A stretch of 27,513 nt of DNA from Synergistales bacterium (GTDB lineage: Bacteria; Synergistota; Synergistia; Synergistales; Synergistaceae): assembly GCA_026002695.1 (NCBI GenBank), contig BOCB01000018.1, positions 1-27,513 on the forward strand. The letters are read 5' to 3'. The notes under the pieces were generated by a model. It searched no databases. It was given only the letters and a program-made list of their open reading frames with translations, and was not told the origin of the DNA. How positions within the stretch are numbered: the stretch's first letter is position 1; each line of letters starts with the position of its first letter. The position numbers were made by a program, and so were the translations under genes. Below are positions 7,670-15,658 of this stretch, in pieces.

Positions 7670-7714
7670 CAGCGCTTACACTTAGCGCTGCGGCCCGGGG
7701 CGGCCGCCCCTACG
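7670..7714. repeat. Hairpin plus GC-rich palindromic repeat (family 2), copy 3
   Basis: Two structures sit in tandem in the 241-bp gap before obg. CAGCGCT and AGCGCTG (7670-7690) form a 7-bp stem with a 7-nt loop. GGGGCGGCCGCCCC (7697-7710) is a perfect palindrome followed by CTAC. No T-run follows, so neither is a standard terminator, though together they could end or process the upstream transcript. Confidence 0.7.
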
Positions 7715-7799
7715 CCGGTTCAGCGATCATACAGATATGAATTTTGCCTTGAACGCATGGTTTTCATTCCGCTCATACCCCGTTGCCGTCATTTTATGA

Positions 7800-7805
7800 T
7801 ATAGT
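7800..7805 (+). promoter_or_regulatory. Candidate -10 element for the obg operon
   Basis: TATAGT lies just 6 bp before the obg start codon. No convincing -35 hexamer is found at the right spacing. If real, the transcript would begin at or next to the ATG, which matches the absence of a Shine-Dalgarno sequence there. Confidence 0.3.
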
Positions 7806-7811
7806 AATATT

Positions 7812-9155
7812 ATGAAATTCGTGGATCTCTTAACTATTTCGGTTGCCGGGGGTCGCGGCGGAAACGGGTGCATGAGTTTCCGCCGCGAGAAATATCTTCC
7901 TTGGGGCGGCCCTGACGGCGGTAATGGAGGGCGCGGAGGTAATGTCATCCTTCGTGCCGTTGTTGATTTGCAGACGCTCGCCGATTTCGAGCACAGGCAC
8001 AGATACATGGCCGCTAACGGCGAGCACGGCCAGGGCAACGACAAAAACGGCAAAGGCGGCGGCGACATCACGCTCGATGTTCCGTGCGGCACTCTCGTGT
8101 TTGATGATGAGACGGGCGAGGGGCTCGCTGACCTCGTCGAGCCGGGGGACATTTATGTGGCGGCTATGGGCGGATCCGGAGGGAGAGGGAACCGTGTCTT
8201 CGCCAGCTCGAAGAGACGCGCGCCGCGTTTCTCCGAGAAGGGCTCGCTCGGAGGTCAGGCAAATCTTCGCCTCGAATTAAAATTGATAGCCGACATCGGT
8301 TTGGTCGGCTTGCCCAACGCCGGAAAATCGAGCCTGCTCGCCGCTGTGTCGGGGGCCGCGCCTAAGATAGCCGACTACCCATTCACAACCCTGTCGCCTA
8401 ACCTCGGCGTGCTGCGAACCGATTTCGACGCCATAGTGCTCGCGGACATACCGGGGCTCATAGAGGGAGCGCACGAGGACAAGGGGCTCGGCACCGCCTT
8501 TCTGAGGCATATCGAGCGCACAAGAATGCTTGTGCACGTATTGGACATGGCTCCGGATCACGACGGCCTGTGGAACGCGGAGGACGTAATGCGCGACTGG
8601 GCAGTGGTGAGGGAGGAAATGCGCTCATACGACCCGGAATTGGAGAAACGCCCCTGCATAGTGGTGGGGAATAAATTGGATATGCTCGGCGAATATGGCG
8701 CGCCGCCGGATTATATATCGTCGATAGAGCGCTTTATCGGCGGCAAGGGCTTCGATTTCCGCGCCGTGAGCGCGCGCTCCGGCGAAAAAATGGACGAACT
8801 CGCGCGAACGATCGCGGATTTCGCCGAAAAGAGACCGAGGCCGAAGGGAAATGTCCGTCTGTTCGCGCCGCTCCCCATCGATACGGCCTTGACCGAAAAG
8901 GAACGTCACCGCGGCAGGCGAGGCGACACAGTCCAGATAGTGGCGCTGCCGGGCGGGAGTTTCCGGGTGTTAAATGAGCGTTTGGAACGCGCTGCCGAGA
9001 GATACGACCTCTCTCAGCCGGAGAATGTGGCGCGTTTTTCGAGGCTTCTGCGCAAACACAGGGTCGAGGAGCTGCTGTCCGCCGCCGGCGCGGCTGAGGG
9101 AGCGTCGGTGTCGATCGGCGTGACGGGCTTTGATTTCCACCCCGACGATGACTAA
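7812..9155 (+). CDS. obg: Obg family GTPase (large ribosomal subunit assembly)
   Basis: A ribosome-associated GTPase of 447 residues with the standard three parts. The glycine-rich Obg fold covers 1-160 (GGNGCMSFRREKY and many GG repeats). The G domain has G1 GLPNAGKSS from 166, the switch DYPFTTLSPNLGVL, G3 ADIPGLIEGA and G4 NKLD. The C-terminal OCT-type domain (about 340-430) contains FRVLNERLERAAERYDL. The start matches family practice (MKFVD), yet the preceding bases are AT-rich and lack any Shine-Dalgarno match, so initiation may be leaderless. The usual upstream neighbours rplU and rpmA are absent; the gene instead follows a repeat-filled gap. Its stop overlaps nadD. Confidence 0.95.
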   Translation: MKFVDLLTISVAGGRGGNGCMSFRREKYLPWGGPDGGNGGRGGNVILRAVVDLQTLADFEHRHRYMAANGEHGQGNDKNGKGGGDITLDVPCGTLVFDDETGEGLADLVEPGDIYVAAMGGSGGRGNRVFASSKRRAPRFSEKGSLGGQANLRLELKLIADIGLVGLPNAGKSSLLAAVSGAAPKIADYPFTTLSPNLGVLRTDFDAIVLADIPGLIEGAHEDKGLGTAFLRHIERTRMLVHVLDMAPDHDGLWNAEDVMRDWAVVREEMRSYDPELEKRPCIVVGNKLDMLGEYGAPPDYISSIERFIGGKGFDFRAVSARSGEKMDELARTIADFAEKRPRPKGNVRLFAPLPIDTALTEKERHRGRRGDTVQIVALPGGSFRVLNERLERAAERYDLSQPENVARFSRLLRKHRVEELLSAAGAAEGASVSIGVTGFDFHPDDD

Positions 9156-9768
9156 ATCGCGGCGCGTCGGAATAATGGGCGGCACGTTCGACCCGATACA
9201 CTGCGGGCATCTCCTCGCCGCAGAGGAAGCGAGGCGGGAACTCGCGCTCGATTTAGTGGTGTTCGTTCCGAGCGGAACGCCTCCGCACAGGAGCGGGGCC
9301 TGCTCCGCGTCCGCTGAGGACAGGTACGCTATGACGCTGCTCGCCATAGCGGGGAACGACCATTTTGATATATCGCGCGCCGAGATAGAGCGCGGGGGCG
9401 TTAGCTACACGGCGGACACGCTTCGCGCCATGAGGGATGTTTACGAGGACGCCGAGCTGTTTTTTATAACCGGCGCCGACGCCGTTCTGGAGTTCGGGAG
9501 CTGGCGCGAGCCGCGCGAGATTTTGCGCCTCTGCACTCTTGTCGCTGTCGCGAGACCGGGGTATGATTATGAGGATGTGGAGCGGCTCGGAGAAGAGCTT
9601 GGCGGCGCTGTCTCGCTGATTAAAACATCGTCGCTCGACATCTCAGCCACGGGCATAAGAAACCGCTTGGCGGACGGGCGCGGCGCGAAGTACCTGACGC
9701 CCGGCACAGTAATTGATTATATAAAAAAGAAAAACCTTTACACGGCCTTGGATGGTGAACTCAGGTGA
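9148..9768 (+). CDS. nadD: Nicotinate-nucleotide adenylyltransferase
   Basis: It adenylates nicotinate mononucleotide to deamido-NAD in NAD synthesis. The nucleotidyltransferase motif GGTFDPIHCGH (11-21, with H18 and H21) is complete, and the C-terminal SATGIRNRL supplies the SxTxxR ATP-binding site. TGADAVLEFGSW and VARPGYD are typical NadD segments. The ATG at 9148 overlaps the obg stop by 8 bp; a TTG 18 bp earlier is possible but would add residues not usual for the family. The 206-residue length is normal. The gene encoding the HD-domain protein YqeK, often fused to or next to nadD in this gene order, is missing here. Its last codons overlap the next gene by 4 bp. Confidence 0.94.
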   Translation: MTKSRRVGIMGGTFDPIHCGHLLAAEEARRELALDLVVFVPSGTPPHRSGACSASAEDRYAMTLLAIAGNDHFDISRAEIERGGVSYTADTLRAMRDVYEDAELFFITGADAVLEFGSWREPREILRLCTLVAVARPGYDYEDVERLGEELGGAVSLIKTSSLDISATGIRNRLADGRGAKYLTPGTVIDYIKKKNLYTALDGELR

Positions 9769-11213
9769 AATCGAAAACGTTTCTGCTATTTTTAATATTG
9801 GCGGCGGCGGCTTTCTTTGCCGGCGCTTACGCGCGTTTTACGAATATAGACACGGATCCCGTCCCCCGCGTATTCAACCCCGATGTAGATGTAGATGTAT
9901 CGGGTGACGAAGGGGGCGGCGATAACCCGGCGGAGGGCGACATTGAGATCGTCGATATAGGCGGAAGGATAAATATCCTGCTCGTCGGCGAGGATGACGT
10001 TGAGGGCTCCATCCGCTCCGACACCATGGCGTTCGTCGCTATTGATATCGATAACCGCAATGTCAGGGTTCTCTCCCTCCCGAGAGACACGAGGGTACAG
10101 ATCCCCGGGCACGGAACCCAGAAGCTCAACCACGCTTACGCCTACGGCGGCGTTGACCTCCTGCGCGCCACGGTCGAGAACTTCATAGGCGCGCCAATCC
10201 AATACTATGTCAAGATAGACTATGACAACTTCCCTAAGTTAGTCGACATCATAGGAGGCGTAGATATACTCGTAGGCAAGCCGATGAAGTATGAGGACAG
10301 GAGGGGGCATCTCAAGATCGACATACCGGCCGGCAAGCAGCACATGGACGGCGAAACCGCGCTCAAGTACGTCCGCTTCCGAAAGGACGCGCTCGGCGAC
10401 ATAGGGAGGATAATGCGCCAGCAGCAGTTCCTGAAGGCGCTGCTCCATCAGATGTACATGCCCGAGAACATGCTTCGCTTCCCGACGCTCGCGCGCGAAA
10501 TAACGAATACGCTCAAAACCGACATGAGGCCGAGCTTCACCCTCCAGATATGTTCCTTCGTCAAAAAATTGGACAAGGAACAGGACAGGATATTCTTCAT
10601 GATGCTCCCCGGCGCGCCCGCGATCATCGACAAACTCAGCTACTGGGTGGCCGCCTCCGGCGGCGTCTCGCAGTTTCTGAAGGCGAACACGGAGGAGCTC
10701 ATATCAATGGACAGAATCGCGCGCGCGAACAGGGGCAGCTCCCTGTCGCAGGTGTCCTCAGCCGCTGAAAATATGCCCCGGGACGAAGGCGCGCCGGAAA
10801 CAGCGAACTCCGCAGCGAGGGGAGCGCCTGAGAGCGCCGCTCCGGCGGATGATATAATGGGCATAGTAACAGCCATGCAGGATGAGATAATAGTGCTGAA
10901 CGGGACAGGCAAAAGCGGAGTCGGGCAGAACGTGGCGTCGCAGCTGCAGAGGATGGGCGTCGACGTGATGAGGGTGAGCAACGCCAAACACTTCGACTAC
11001 AGGAGCAGCAACGTCATCTATCAGGAGGGCGCGTCCGAGTCGGTAAAGAAGACGGCGCAGCTCTTAGGCAGACTGTGCGGGATAAGCGGGGCGCTCGTCA
11101 GGTCGAACAAACAAGCCTCGGCTCCCTCTCTCGTGATCGGACACGACTACGCGAACGTACTGGCTCGTCTCGAGGAAAACTACAAAGCCGCGCATAAGGA
11201 GGATGTTCCATGA
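9765..11213 (+). CDS. LCP (LytR-CpsA-Psr) family protein with LytR_C domain
   Basis: This is an envelope protein whose family transfers lipid-linked polymers to peptidoglycan or other acceptors. A single N-terminal membrane anchor (about 5-22) is followed by an acidic linker that includes three in-frame GATGTA repeats (9881-9898, Asp-Val-Asp-Val-Asp-Val). The LCP catalytic domain spans about 68-230, with D86 in SDTM, RDTR at 107-110 and the arginine-rich RFRKDALGDIGRIMRQQ at 204-220, the residues that bind the pyrophosphate lipid. A Ser/Ala/Pro-rich hinge leads to a LytR_C domain (about 371-470, beginning IIVLNGTGKSGVG). It starts with GTG overlapping nadD by 4 bp and ends overlapping rsfS by 4 bp. 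The acceptor in a diderm such as this is unknown. Confidence 0.9.
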   Translation: MKSKTFLLFLILAAAAFFAGAYARFTNIDTDPVPRVFNPDVDVDVSGDEGGGDNPAEGDIEIVDIGGRINILLVGEDDVEGSIRSDTMAFVAIDIDNRNVRVLSLPRDTRVQIPGHGTQKLNHAYAYGGVDLLRATVENFIGAPIQYYVKIDYDNFPKLVDIIGGVDILVGKPMKYEDRRGHLKIDIPAGKQHMDGETALKYVRFRKDALGDIGRIMRQQQFLKALLHQMYMPENMLRFPTLAREITNTLKTDMRPSFTLQICSFVKKLDKEQDRIFFMMLPGAPAIIDKLSYWVAASGGVSQFLKANTEELISMDRIARANRGSSLSQVSSAAENMPRDEGAPETANSAARGAPESAAPADDIMGIVTAMQDEIIVLNGTGKSGVGQNVASQLQRMGVDVMRVSNAKHFDYRSSNVIYQEGASESVKKTAQLLGRLCGISGALVRSNKQASAPSLVIGHDYANVLARLEENYKAAHKEDVP

Positions 11214-11596
11214 ACGATACAACTGATACGGCAACCGAAAAAGAGAACGGCCGCGCTTACGAAGAATACCTTCCGATAATAAACGCGATAGAGGAAAAAC
11301 ACGGCAAGGACACGGACTTTATAGACCTGCGCTCCATCTCCGGCTTCGCCGACGCCTTTGTGGTGACGACGGCGCGCTCCGAGGTAAACGCGCGGACGAT
11401 ATGCGACGCCGTCTCCGATGCCATGGACGCCATTGGTCTCACCCACAGGATAGAGGGCGAGTCAAGCGCGAGGTGGAAGCTGATTGACGCCGGTCACGTG
11501 GTCGTTCACATATTCAGCAAGGAAGGCCGTGAATTCTACAATCTGGAGCGCCTCTGGGGAGACGCTCCTTCGAAGCGTTTCGAGAGCGAGGACTAA
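11210..11596 (+). CDS. rsfS: Ribosomal silencing factor
   Basis: It binds ribosomal protein L14 on the 50S subunit and blocks subunit joining when nutrients are scarce. The 128 residues carry the family signatures DLRSISGFADAFVVTTARS, HRIEGESSARWKLIDAGHVVVHIF and FYNLERLWGDA. A strong AAGGAGG precedes the ATG, which overlaps the LCP stop (ATGA). It closes the unit obg-nadD-LCP-rsfS, and the pairing with obg joins two ribosome-assembly or dormancy factors. The N-terminal extension of about 20 charged residues before the domain is ordinary. Confidence 0.93.
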   Translation: MNDTTDTATEKENGRAYEEYLPIINAIEEKHGKDTDFIDLRSISGFADAFVVTTARSEVNARTICDAVSDAMDAIGLTHRIEGESSARWKLIDAGHVVVHIFSKEGREFYNLERLWGDAPSKRFESED

Positions 11597-11702
11597 ACGC
11601 CTAAAACCGTGCGCCTCCTCGCCCGGCCACCCCGCGCATAAGCAGACGATCGGCGAAGAATGAGCCGTGTTGATCGCTTAGTTTTTTCATGGTTTTTTCA
11701 TC

Positions 11703-11720
11703 AAAGGGTTATCATCCCTT
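11703..11720. terminator. Weak hairpin downstream of rsfS
   Basis: AAAGGG and CCCTT pair around TTATCAT, about 107 bp after rsfS. The T-rich tract lies some 20 nt further on (11740-11748) and not directly against the stem, so a terminator role is doubtful. Two near-identical GTTTTTTCAT units precede it. Confidence 0.3.
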
Positions 11721-11747
11721 ACCCTTATTCTAAAATCGCTTTTTTTT

Positions 11748-11756
11748 TGCTATAAT
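11748..11756 (+). promoter_or_regulatory. Extended -10 promoter for the 11791 gene
   Basis: TGCTATAAT combines a perfect TATAAT (11751-11756) with the upstream TG of an extended -10 element, which compensates for a poor -35. Transcription would begin near 11763, giving a leader of about 28 nt that contains the GAGGTGAGGG ribosome-binding region. Confidence 0.6.
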
Positions 11757-11790
11757 ACAAAAATGTTTATTGACATTGAGGTGAGGGATT

Positions 11791-12942
11791 TTGGCTGAGG
11801 GCGAGCTTGCCGTTTTGGCAGAGAAAGTTATAGACGACGATTTGACTTTGCTGTTGGCGCGAAGCGATAATTTGCCGAGGGTCGGCATCTTTAACACCAA
11901 CTCCAACAAGAGGAAATTCGTCTATCTGTCATGGTCGGAGGGCGCGGAGCGGAGCCTTAAAATAAAGATAGGCAGAAATATAAAAGAATACCCGATGAGT
12001 GCCATCATAAACTCCATATCGTCCCTGATAAGCACAGCCGAGGAGAAGATGGAGCTCAAACCTCTCGAATGGCGCGCCGTGCAAATGATAGGTGATATCC
12101 TCCACGCGCCCAAAACCGCCCGCAGCGTAGCCGAACTAAATCTCGTCGACGAGGAGAAGAGGAGTACCCTCTGGTACATCTATACTCCGTCAAAGGGCGA
12201 TTGGGTCGTCAAACCGGCCTTCATTATGACCGGCGCGGAGCGGGCCGTCCTTGATAATCATCTGAAGGAGGGCGCTCCGTGGCCGGGATTTGCGCTCGAT
12301 GAAGCGGTCATGACGCCCACAATGAGGAACAACAATACCGCCAAGGAGATAATGAACGCCAATGCCAACAGGTGGGGCGAATTTCTTTTGCCCATATCGA
12401 AGGCTATGCTGCTCGGCTTCAGCGACTGGTCGCCGCTCGGCGAGCATACGTTCGGCGGCGCCCTCTGGAAACACATTACGAAGGACGACTTCCGCTCCGA
12501 CGAACGAAGAAGGGAACTGGCCTCGGAAGGGCGGCTCTTCACGGAAAAACTTATCTCGTATCTGAGACTGCACCCCATTATCGGGAATATACAGGCAAAC
12601 CTCGTACCCGATTCGGCGAAACTTGCGGAGGAGCGAGGGCTGAAGAAGCGCGAGCGGTTCGAGATGTTCGTTCCCCGGCTTAATGACAAGAAGTTCATGG
12701 TGCTCAGATTCTCCGATGAGGAGAGCGGGGACGTCTCGTTCGGCGTAACGCCCGATACCCGTTTGCCGGGTGAAAACGACAAATTCATGACGATAAGCGC
12801 TTCGGACTGGGAGACGTCGGTAGACGCCTGCTCCCTCGGAGGCGAAAAGGATCCGCAATACACATGCAAATCAATAATGGACGCCGTAGAAGTTCACGCT
12901 TGGTACTCGCGCATTTGCGAGTGCCTGACTAATGCTGGTTAG
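11791..12942 (+). CDS. Conserved-looking protein of unknown function (383 residues)
   Basis: I do not recognise this family. The start is TTG at 11791 behind GAGGTGAGGG; no in-frame ATG is close. There is no signal peptide, no clear membrane segment, and no nucleotide-binding motif. The sequence is mixed alpha/beta: an N-terminal part with Phe-Val-Tyr-Leu-Ser-Trp and Leu-Lys-Ile-Lys-Ile-Gly strands, a central tryptophan-rich part (TLWYIYTPSKGDWVVKPAF, GFSDWSPLGEHTFGGALWKH), and a C-terminal segment resembling a beta domain (FEMFVPRLNDKKFMVLRFSD). It has its own promoter, and only 71 bp containing repeat copy B separate it from the next unknown gene in the same direction. Codon use and GC content match the neighbours, so recent transfer is not indicated. 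Confidence 0.75.
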   Translation: MAEGELAVLAEKVIDDDLTLLLARSDNLPRVGIFNTNSNKRKFVYLSWSEGAERSLKIKIGRNIKEYPMSAIINSISSLISTAEEKMELKPLEWRAVQMIGDILHAPKTARSVAELNLVDEEKRSTLWYIYTPSKGDWVVKPAFIMTGAERAVLDNHLKEGAPWPGFALDEAVMTPTMRNNNTAKEIMNANANRWGEFLLPISKAMLLGFSDWSPLGEHTFGGALWKHITKDDFRSDERRRELASEGRLFTEKLISYLRLHPIIGNIQANLVPDSAKLAEERGLKKRERFEMFVPRLNDKKFMVLRFSDEESGDVSFGVTPDTRLPGENDKFMTISASDWETSVDACSLGGEKDPQYTCKSIMDAVEVHAWYSRICECLTNAG

Positions 12943-12953
12943 CGTAAATAAAG

Positions 12954-12991
12954 GCTGATTTATTGTCGATGCCTAAAGAATAACGATAAAA
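12954..12991 (+). repeat. Dispersed 39-bp intergenic repeat (family 1), copy B
   Basis: It begins 11 bp after the stop of the 11791 gene and ends just before the AAGGAGG of the next gene (12998-13004). It is 1 bp shorter than the consensus in the middle and has TTGTCG (12963-12968) with GATAAA (12985-12990), 16 nt apart. Confidence 0.8.
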
Positions 12992-13013
12992 ATGCGCAAG
13001 GAGGCGGCACACG

Positions 13014-14801
13014 ATGGCAGATGGTTCCGGCAGTGTTCCTGAGATGACTGAAGAATTCAAAAAATATGATGATGCCATAGGATGGATGGTGAAGAACTGG
13101 AAGGACAACAAAGAGGTCTTCACCTTGGCGTCGCAGATGGAAGTGCTCGGCAAGAACTGGGCTAAACTCAGCGGCGCAACGGACACAGAGAGCCGCAAGA
13201 AGGCGCGTATCGTATGGCAGAAAGCCGCGCAGCAGTATTTCGACCTCGTCTGGGCTGTCGTCGAGGCCAAGATAGACGCAGGGCCTCCCGATGAGCTTGT
13301 CTTCGACACGCATGAGAGGCTTGTTATCGACTTCGGGCATCTGTCGTCGCAGTACACGACCTTCAATCCGGCCTTCGCGGATCAGATAAACGAACGCTCC
13401 GCCGTCGATATATATCAGTATAACCGCCTCACCGACTACTTCAAGGAGAACTACGCCCTCATATTCGACAAGCCGTACAACGGGCCTGAGGGCGGCGTCC
13501 CGCTGGACGAGAAACTGGAGAGATTCAACAATGAACTCAAAGCCGCGCAGAACCGCAGGCGCATGGTAATGAGTACTCTGATGACCGGGACGAATATAAT
13601 CGAGAAGGATGAGCTCGACTCGATGCTCGACAAACTCGACAAGGGGCTTGCCGACGCCACTGAGACAGACATGCGGACGAAGAGGATCCGCGAGGCCGAC
13701 AACAAGGCGCGCGACTCCATAAGGGAGAACTGCAAAAATTACGAGACCGCCGAGCGGATGTTCTGGTACATGATAGAGAACTTGGAGCGTAAACTCACCA
13801 AGGCAGACGAGCCGAAAAAAACGGAGCCCGCCGCTGACGGCAGCACACCCGCGCAGACTGAGGCCGAGGTCCAGAAGAGCGCCATAGACCTCTTCGACCC
13901 GTTTGCCGAGATAGACGACGTGCCGTCCGCCGCAGCACCGGCGCCGGCATCGCTGCCCGAAACTGAAACAGCGGCGCCCGACGTGCCGGAGGACGATGTC
14001 GAGTACGAGGGTTCCATCGACGAACAGCCGAAACCCGCCGACGAGCCGGCTAAGAAAGGTCCCGCCGAGGCCGTCGATCAGTCGCTCAAGATAATAGAGA
14101 ACGTCCTTGCCCTGCACGATAAGACAAAATTCCTCGCGAGCCTCATCGTCCACGTTACGAACGAGGCCGAACGGTGGAAGACGCGCAAGGCGATGTCGCA
14201 AAAGAAGTTCAAGGGGCAGGGGCTTCCGGCGATGAAACTGGCGCTGCGCGAGAGTTTCAACAACAAGAGGCAGTTCATGATGCTCGCCGCGCGCTCCGCG
14301 AAAATAGATACGTCCCCTCTCTGCCAGAACAAGAGTATGCCCCTGTCGCCCAAGAGGGCCGGAGAGATAATGATGGACCTGACCCCGCTCGACCCGGATA
14401 TGCTCCGCTCCGCTCGAATAAGGATGTACGGCATACCGAGGGTAATCCTTGTCCCGGGGCAGGGGCTCGGCGCATATGACTGGGAGGACAACAGCCTGAT
14501 CATTCCGATCTTCCCCGCCGTCTCCGACGTCAAGGACATCAGCTACGCCCTCGGCGCGTTCCGCTGGGACAACGACGAGGACAGGACGCTGAAGGACACA
14601 TATGTTCTGCTCAAGATAAACAAGGGCAAGGGAATCCGTCAGCTCCAGGAGACGTTCTTCGTGGACTACTTCCTGTGGATCTCGAAGGAGCGCAAGGGTT
14701 TCAAGGTGCTGTCGAAGGAATCGTCGAAGTGGTTCAAGACGTTCTTCAAGCAGAAATCCGGCGCGACTGCGTCCGAAAACAGGCTGAAGAAAAATATGTA
14801 G
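13014..14801 (+). CDS. Large three-part protein of unknown function (595 residues)
   Basis: No family is recognised. The ATG follows AAGGAGG by 9 nt. Residues 15-262 are rich in charged helices with a heptad-like pattern (DELDSMLDKLDKGLAD, RTKRIREADNKARDSIREN), suggesting a coiled or helical-bundle domain. Residues 264-352 are a Pro/Ala/Glu/Asp-rich linker without structure. Residues 355-595 form a second, probably globular domain with RVILVPGQGLGAYDWEDNSL, IIPIFPAV, YALGAFRWDNDEDRTLKD and a basic aromatic end (KGFKVLSKESSKWFKTFFKQ). There is no signal peptide or membrane helix, so it is cytoplasmic. The Gly-Ala-Tyr-Asp-Trp and Ala-Phe-Arg-Trp-Asn-Asp-Glu motifs would be good search seeds. 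It may work with the 11791 protein, its upstream neighbour in the same direction. Confidence 0.8.
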   Translation: MADGSGSVPEMTEEFKKYDDAIGWMVKNWKDNKEVFTLASQMEVLGKNWAKLSGATDTESRKKARIVWQKAAQQYFDLVWAVVEAKIDAGPPDELVFDTHERLVIDFGHLSSQYTTFNPAFADQINERSAVDIYQYNRLTDYFKENYALIFDKPYNGPEGGVPLDEKLERFNNELKAAQNRRRMVMSTLMTGTNIIEKDELDSMLDKLDKGLADATETDMRTKRIREADNKARDSIRENCKNYETAERMFWYMIENLERKLTKADEPKKTEPAADGSTPAQTEAEVQKSAIDLFDPFAEIDDVPSAAAPAPASLPETETAAPDVPEDDVEYEGSIDEQPKPADEPAKKGPAEAVDQSLKIIENVLALHDKTKFLASLIVHVTNEAERWKTRKAMSQKKFKGQGLPAMKLALRESFNNKRQFMMLAARSAKIDTSPLCQNKSMPLSPKRAGEIMMDLTPLDPDMLRSARIRMYGIPRVILVPGQGLGAYDWEDNSLIIPIFPAVSDVKDISYALGAFRWDNDEDRTLKDTYVLLKINKGKGIRQLQETFFVDYFLWISKERKGFKVLSKESSKWFKTFFKQKSGATASENRLKKNM

Positions 14802-14835
14802 GTAAAACCCGGGGCAGGCGACCGGGGATAGGAAC

Positions 14836-14858
14836 GGGCGGCCAATGGTCGCCCCTAC
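14836..14858. repeat. GC-rich palindromic repeat (family 2), copy 4
   Basis: GGGCGGCCA and TGGTCGCCC pair over 9 positions (one G-T mismatch on DNA), followed by CTAC and then TTTACTTTTTT. Read on the plus strand, this hairpin plus T-rich tract (to about 14870) could terminate the 13014 gene. Further GC-rich pairs (CCCGG/CCGGG, near 14808-14825) lie just upstream. Confidence 0.7.
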
Positions 14859-14921
14859 TTTACTTTTTTGCGCGTCGGTGGTAGAGTATATACTGTTTGA
14901 CCTATGCGGAGCCGGCCGGGC

Positions 14922-14959
14922 TTTTATCGTTACCCTTTAGGCTCCTAATAATAAATCAG
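14922..14959 (-). repeat. Dispersed 39-bp intergenic repeat (family 1), copy C (inverted)
   Basis: The reverse complement matches the consensus from GACTGATTTATT to GGGTAACGATAAAA. Its left half is altered (TTATTA where others have TTGTCA). It points away from rpsD and ends 26 bp before that gene's start. Confidence 0.8.
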
Positions 14960-14985
14960 TCTTTCTATGGAAAAGGAGTGTCGGT

Positions 14986-15588
14986 ATGGCAACGAGAAGA
15001 GAGCCAAGGTTCAAGCTCTGTCGCAGGTTAGGAGTTAACGTCTACAATCACCCGAAGGCGCTGAAGAGGCTTAGCGCTCAGGCGCAGAAGGGCGGGCGCA
15101 TGGGCAAGAAGACATCTGAATATGGTCTCCAGTTGATGGAGAAGCAGAAGATAAAAGCGTATTACGGTATGTTGGAGCGTCAGTTCGTCCGCTACTACGA
15201 GCGCGGACAGAAGAGCTCGGAGGCCACGGGCGCGGCGATGCTGAAGGGGCTTGAGTGCCGCTTGGACAACATCGTCTACCGCATAGGCTTCGGGCGCTCA
15301 ATACGCCAGTCCCGCCAGATAGTCAACCACGGACATATCCTCGTGAACGGCAAAGGCGTTGATATTCCGTCATACGCCTGCAAGCCCGGCGACGTCATAT
15401 CGCTGCGCGAGAAGTCCCGCGCCAACGAGGCCATGAAGAGCAACTTCCAGGATCTGCGCAGCTTCAGCGTCCCGTATGTAGAGAAGAACTTCGACCAGTT
15501 CAGCGGCACGCTGACTCGCGAGCCTCAGCGCGAGGAGATTCCGATAGACGTAAACGAGATACTCGTCGTCGAGTTGTTCTCGAAGTAG
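14986..15588 (+). CDS. rpsD: 30S ribosomal protein S4
   Basis: S4 nucleates assembly of the small subunit on 16S rRNA and forms part of the mRNA entry site. The 200 residues show the S4 pattern: [23 protein letters not shown], then [42 protein letters not shown] (the S4 RNA-binding domain) and [10 protein letters not shown]. The start follows AAAAGGAG. Only Cys12 (KLCRRLGV) remains of the four N-terminal zinc cysteines found in zinc-type S4; the others are replaced in the [10 protein letters not shown] region. The gene stands alone, away from the usual rpsM-rpsK-rpsD-rpoA cluster, so it may be a second, zinc-independent copy or simply relocated. It is followed by a strong palindromic terminator. 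Confidence 0.95.
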   Translation: MATRREPRFKLCRRLGVNVYNHPKALKRLSAQAQKGGRMGKKTSEYGLQLMEKQKIKAYYGMLERQFVRYYERGQKSSEATGAAMLKGLECRLDNIVYRIGFGRSIRQSRQIVNHGHILVNGKGVDIPSYACKPGDVISLREKSRANEAMKSNFQDLRSFSVPYVEKNFDQFSGTLTREPQREEIPIDVNEILVVELFSK

Positions 15589-15616
15589 GGACGTTACATA
15601 TAACCATCGTTACACC

Positions 15617-15651
15617 TGCAGAGACGTTGCATGCAACGTCTCTGCATTTTT
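15617..15651. terminator. 30-bp perfect palindrome with T-run between convergent genes
   Basis: TGCAGAGACGTTGCA (15617-15631) is followed immediately by its exact reverse complement (15632-15646) and TTTTT. It lies in the 70-bp gap between rpsD and the SNF2 gene, which converge here. It should fold into a long hairpin with a minimal loop and terminate rpsD transcription, possibly both directions. Fully gapless 30-bp symmetry is more than a terminator needs. Confidence 0.8.
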
Positions 15652-15658
15652 ACGCCGT

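Noticed and set aside
9881..9898. GATGTA tandem repeat in the LCP gene as a phase-variation site
   Set aside because: The 6-bp unit keeps the reading frame and there are only three copies, so it can change length but not switch the gene.
11763..11798. 11-codon open frame that could be a leader peptide of the 11791 gene
   Set aside because: It begins at the predicted transcription start, has no ribosome-binding site and no attenuator structure follows.
12960..14201. Long minus-strand open frame (413 codons) opposite the 13014 gene
   Set aside because: It is a shadow frame caused by codon bias in GC-rich DNA, has low-complexity Val/Arg/Leu content, and overlaps a better supported gene.
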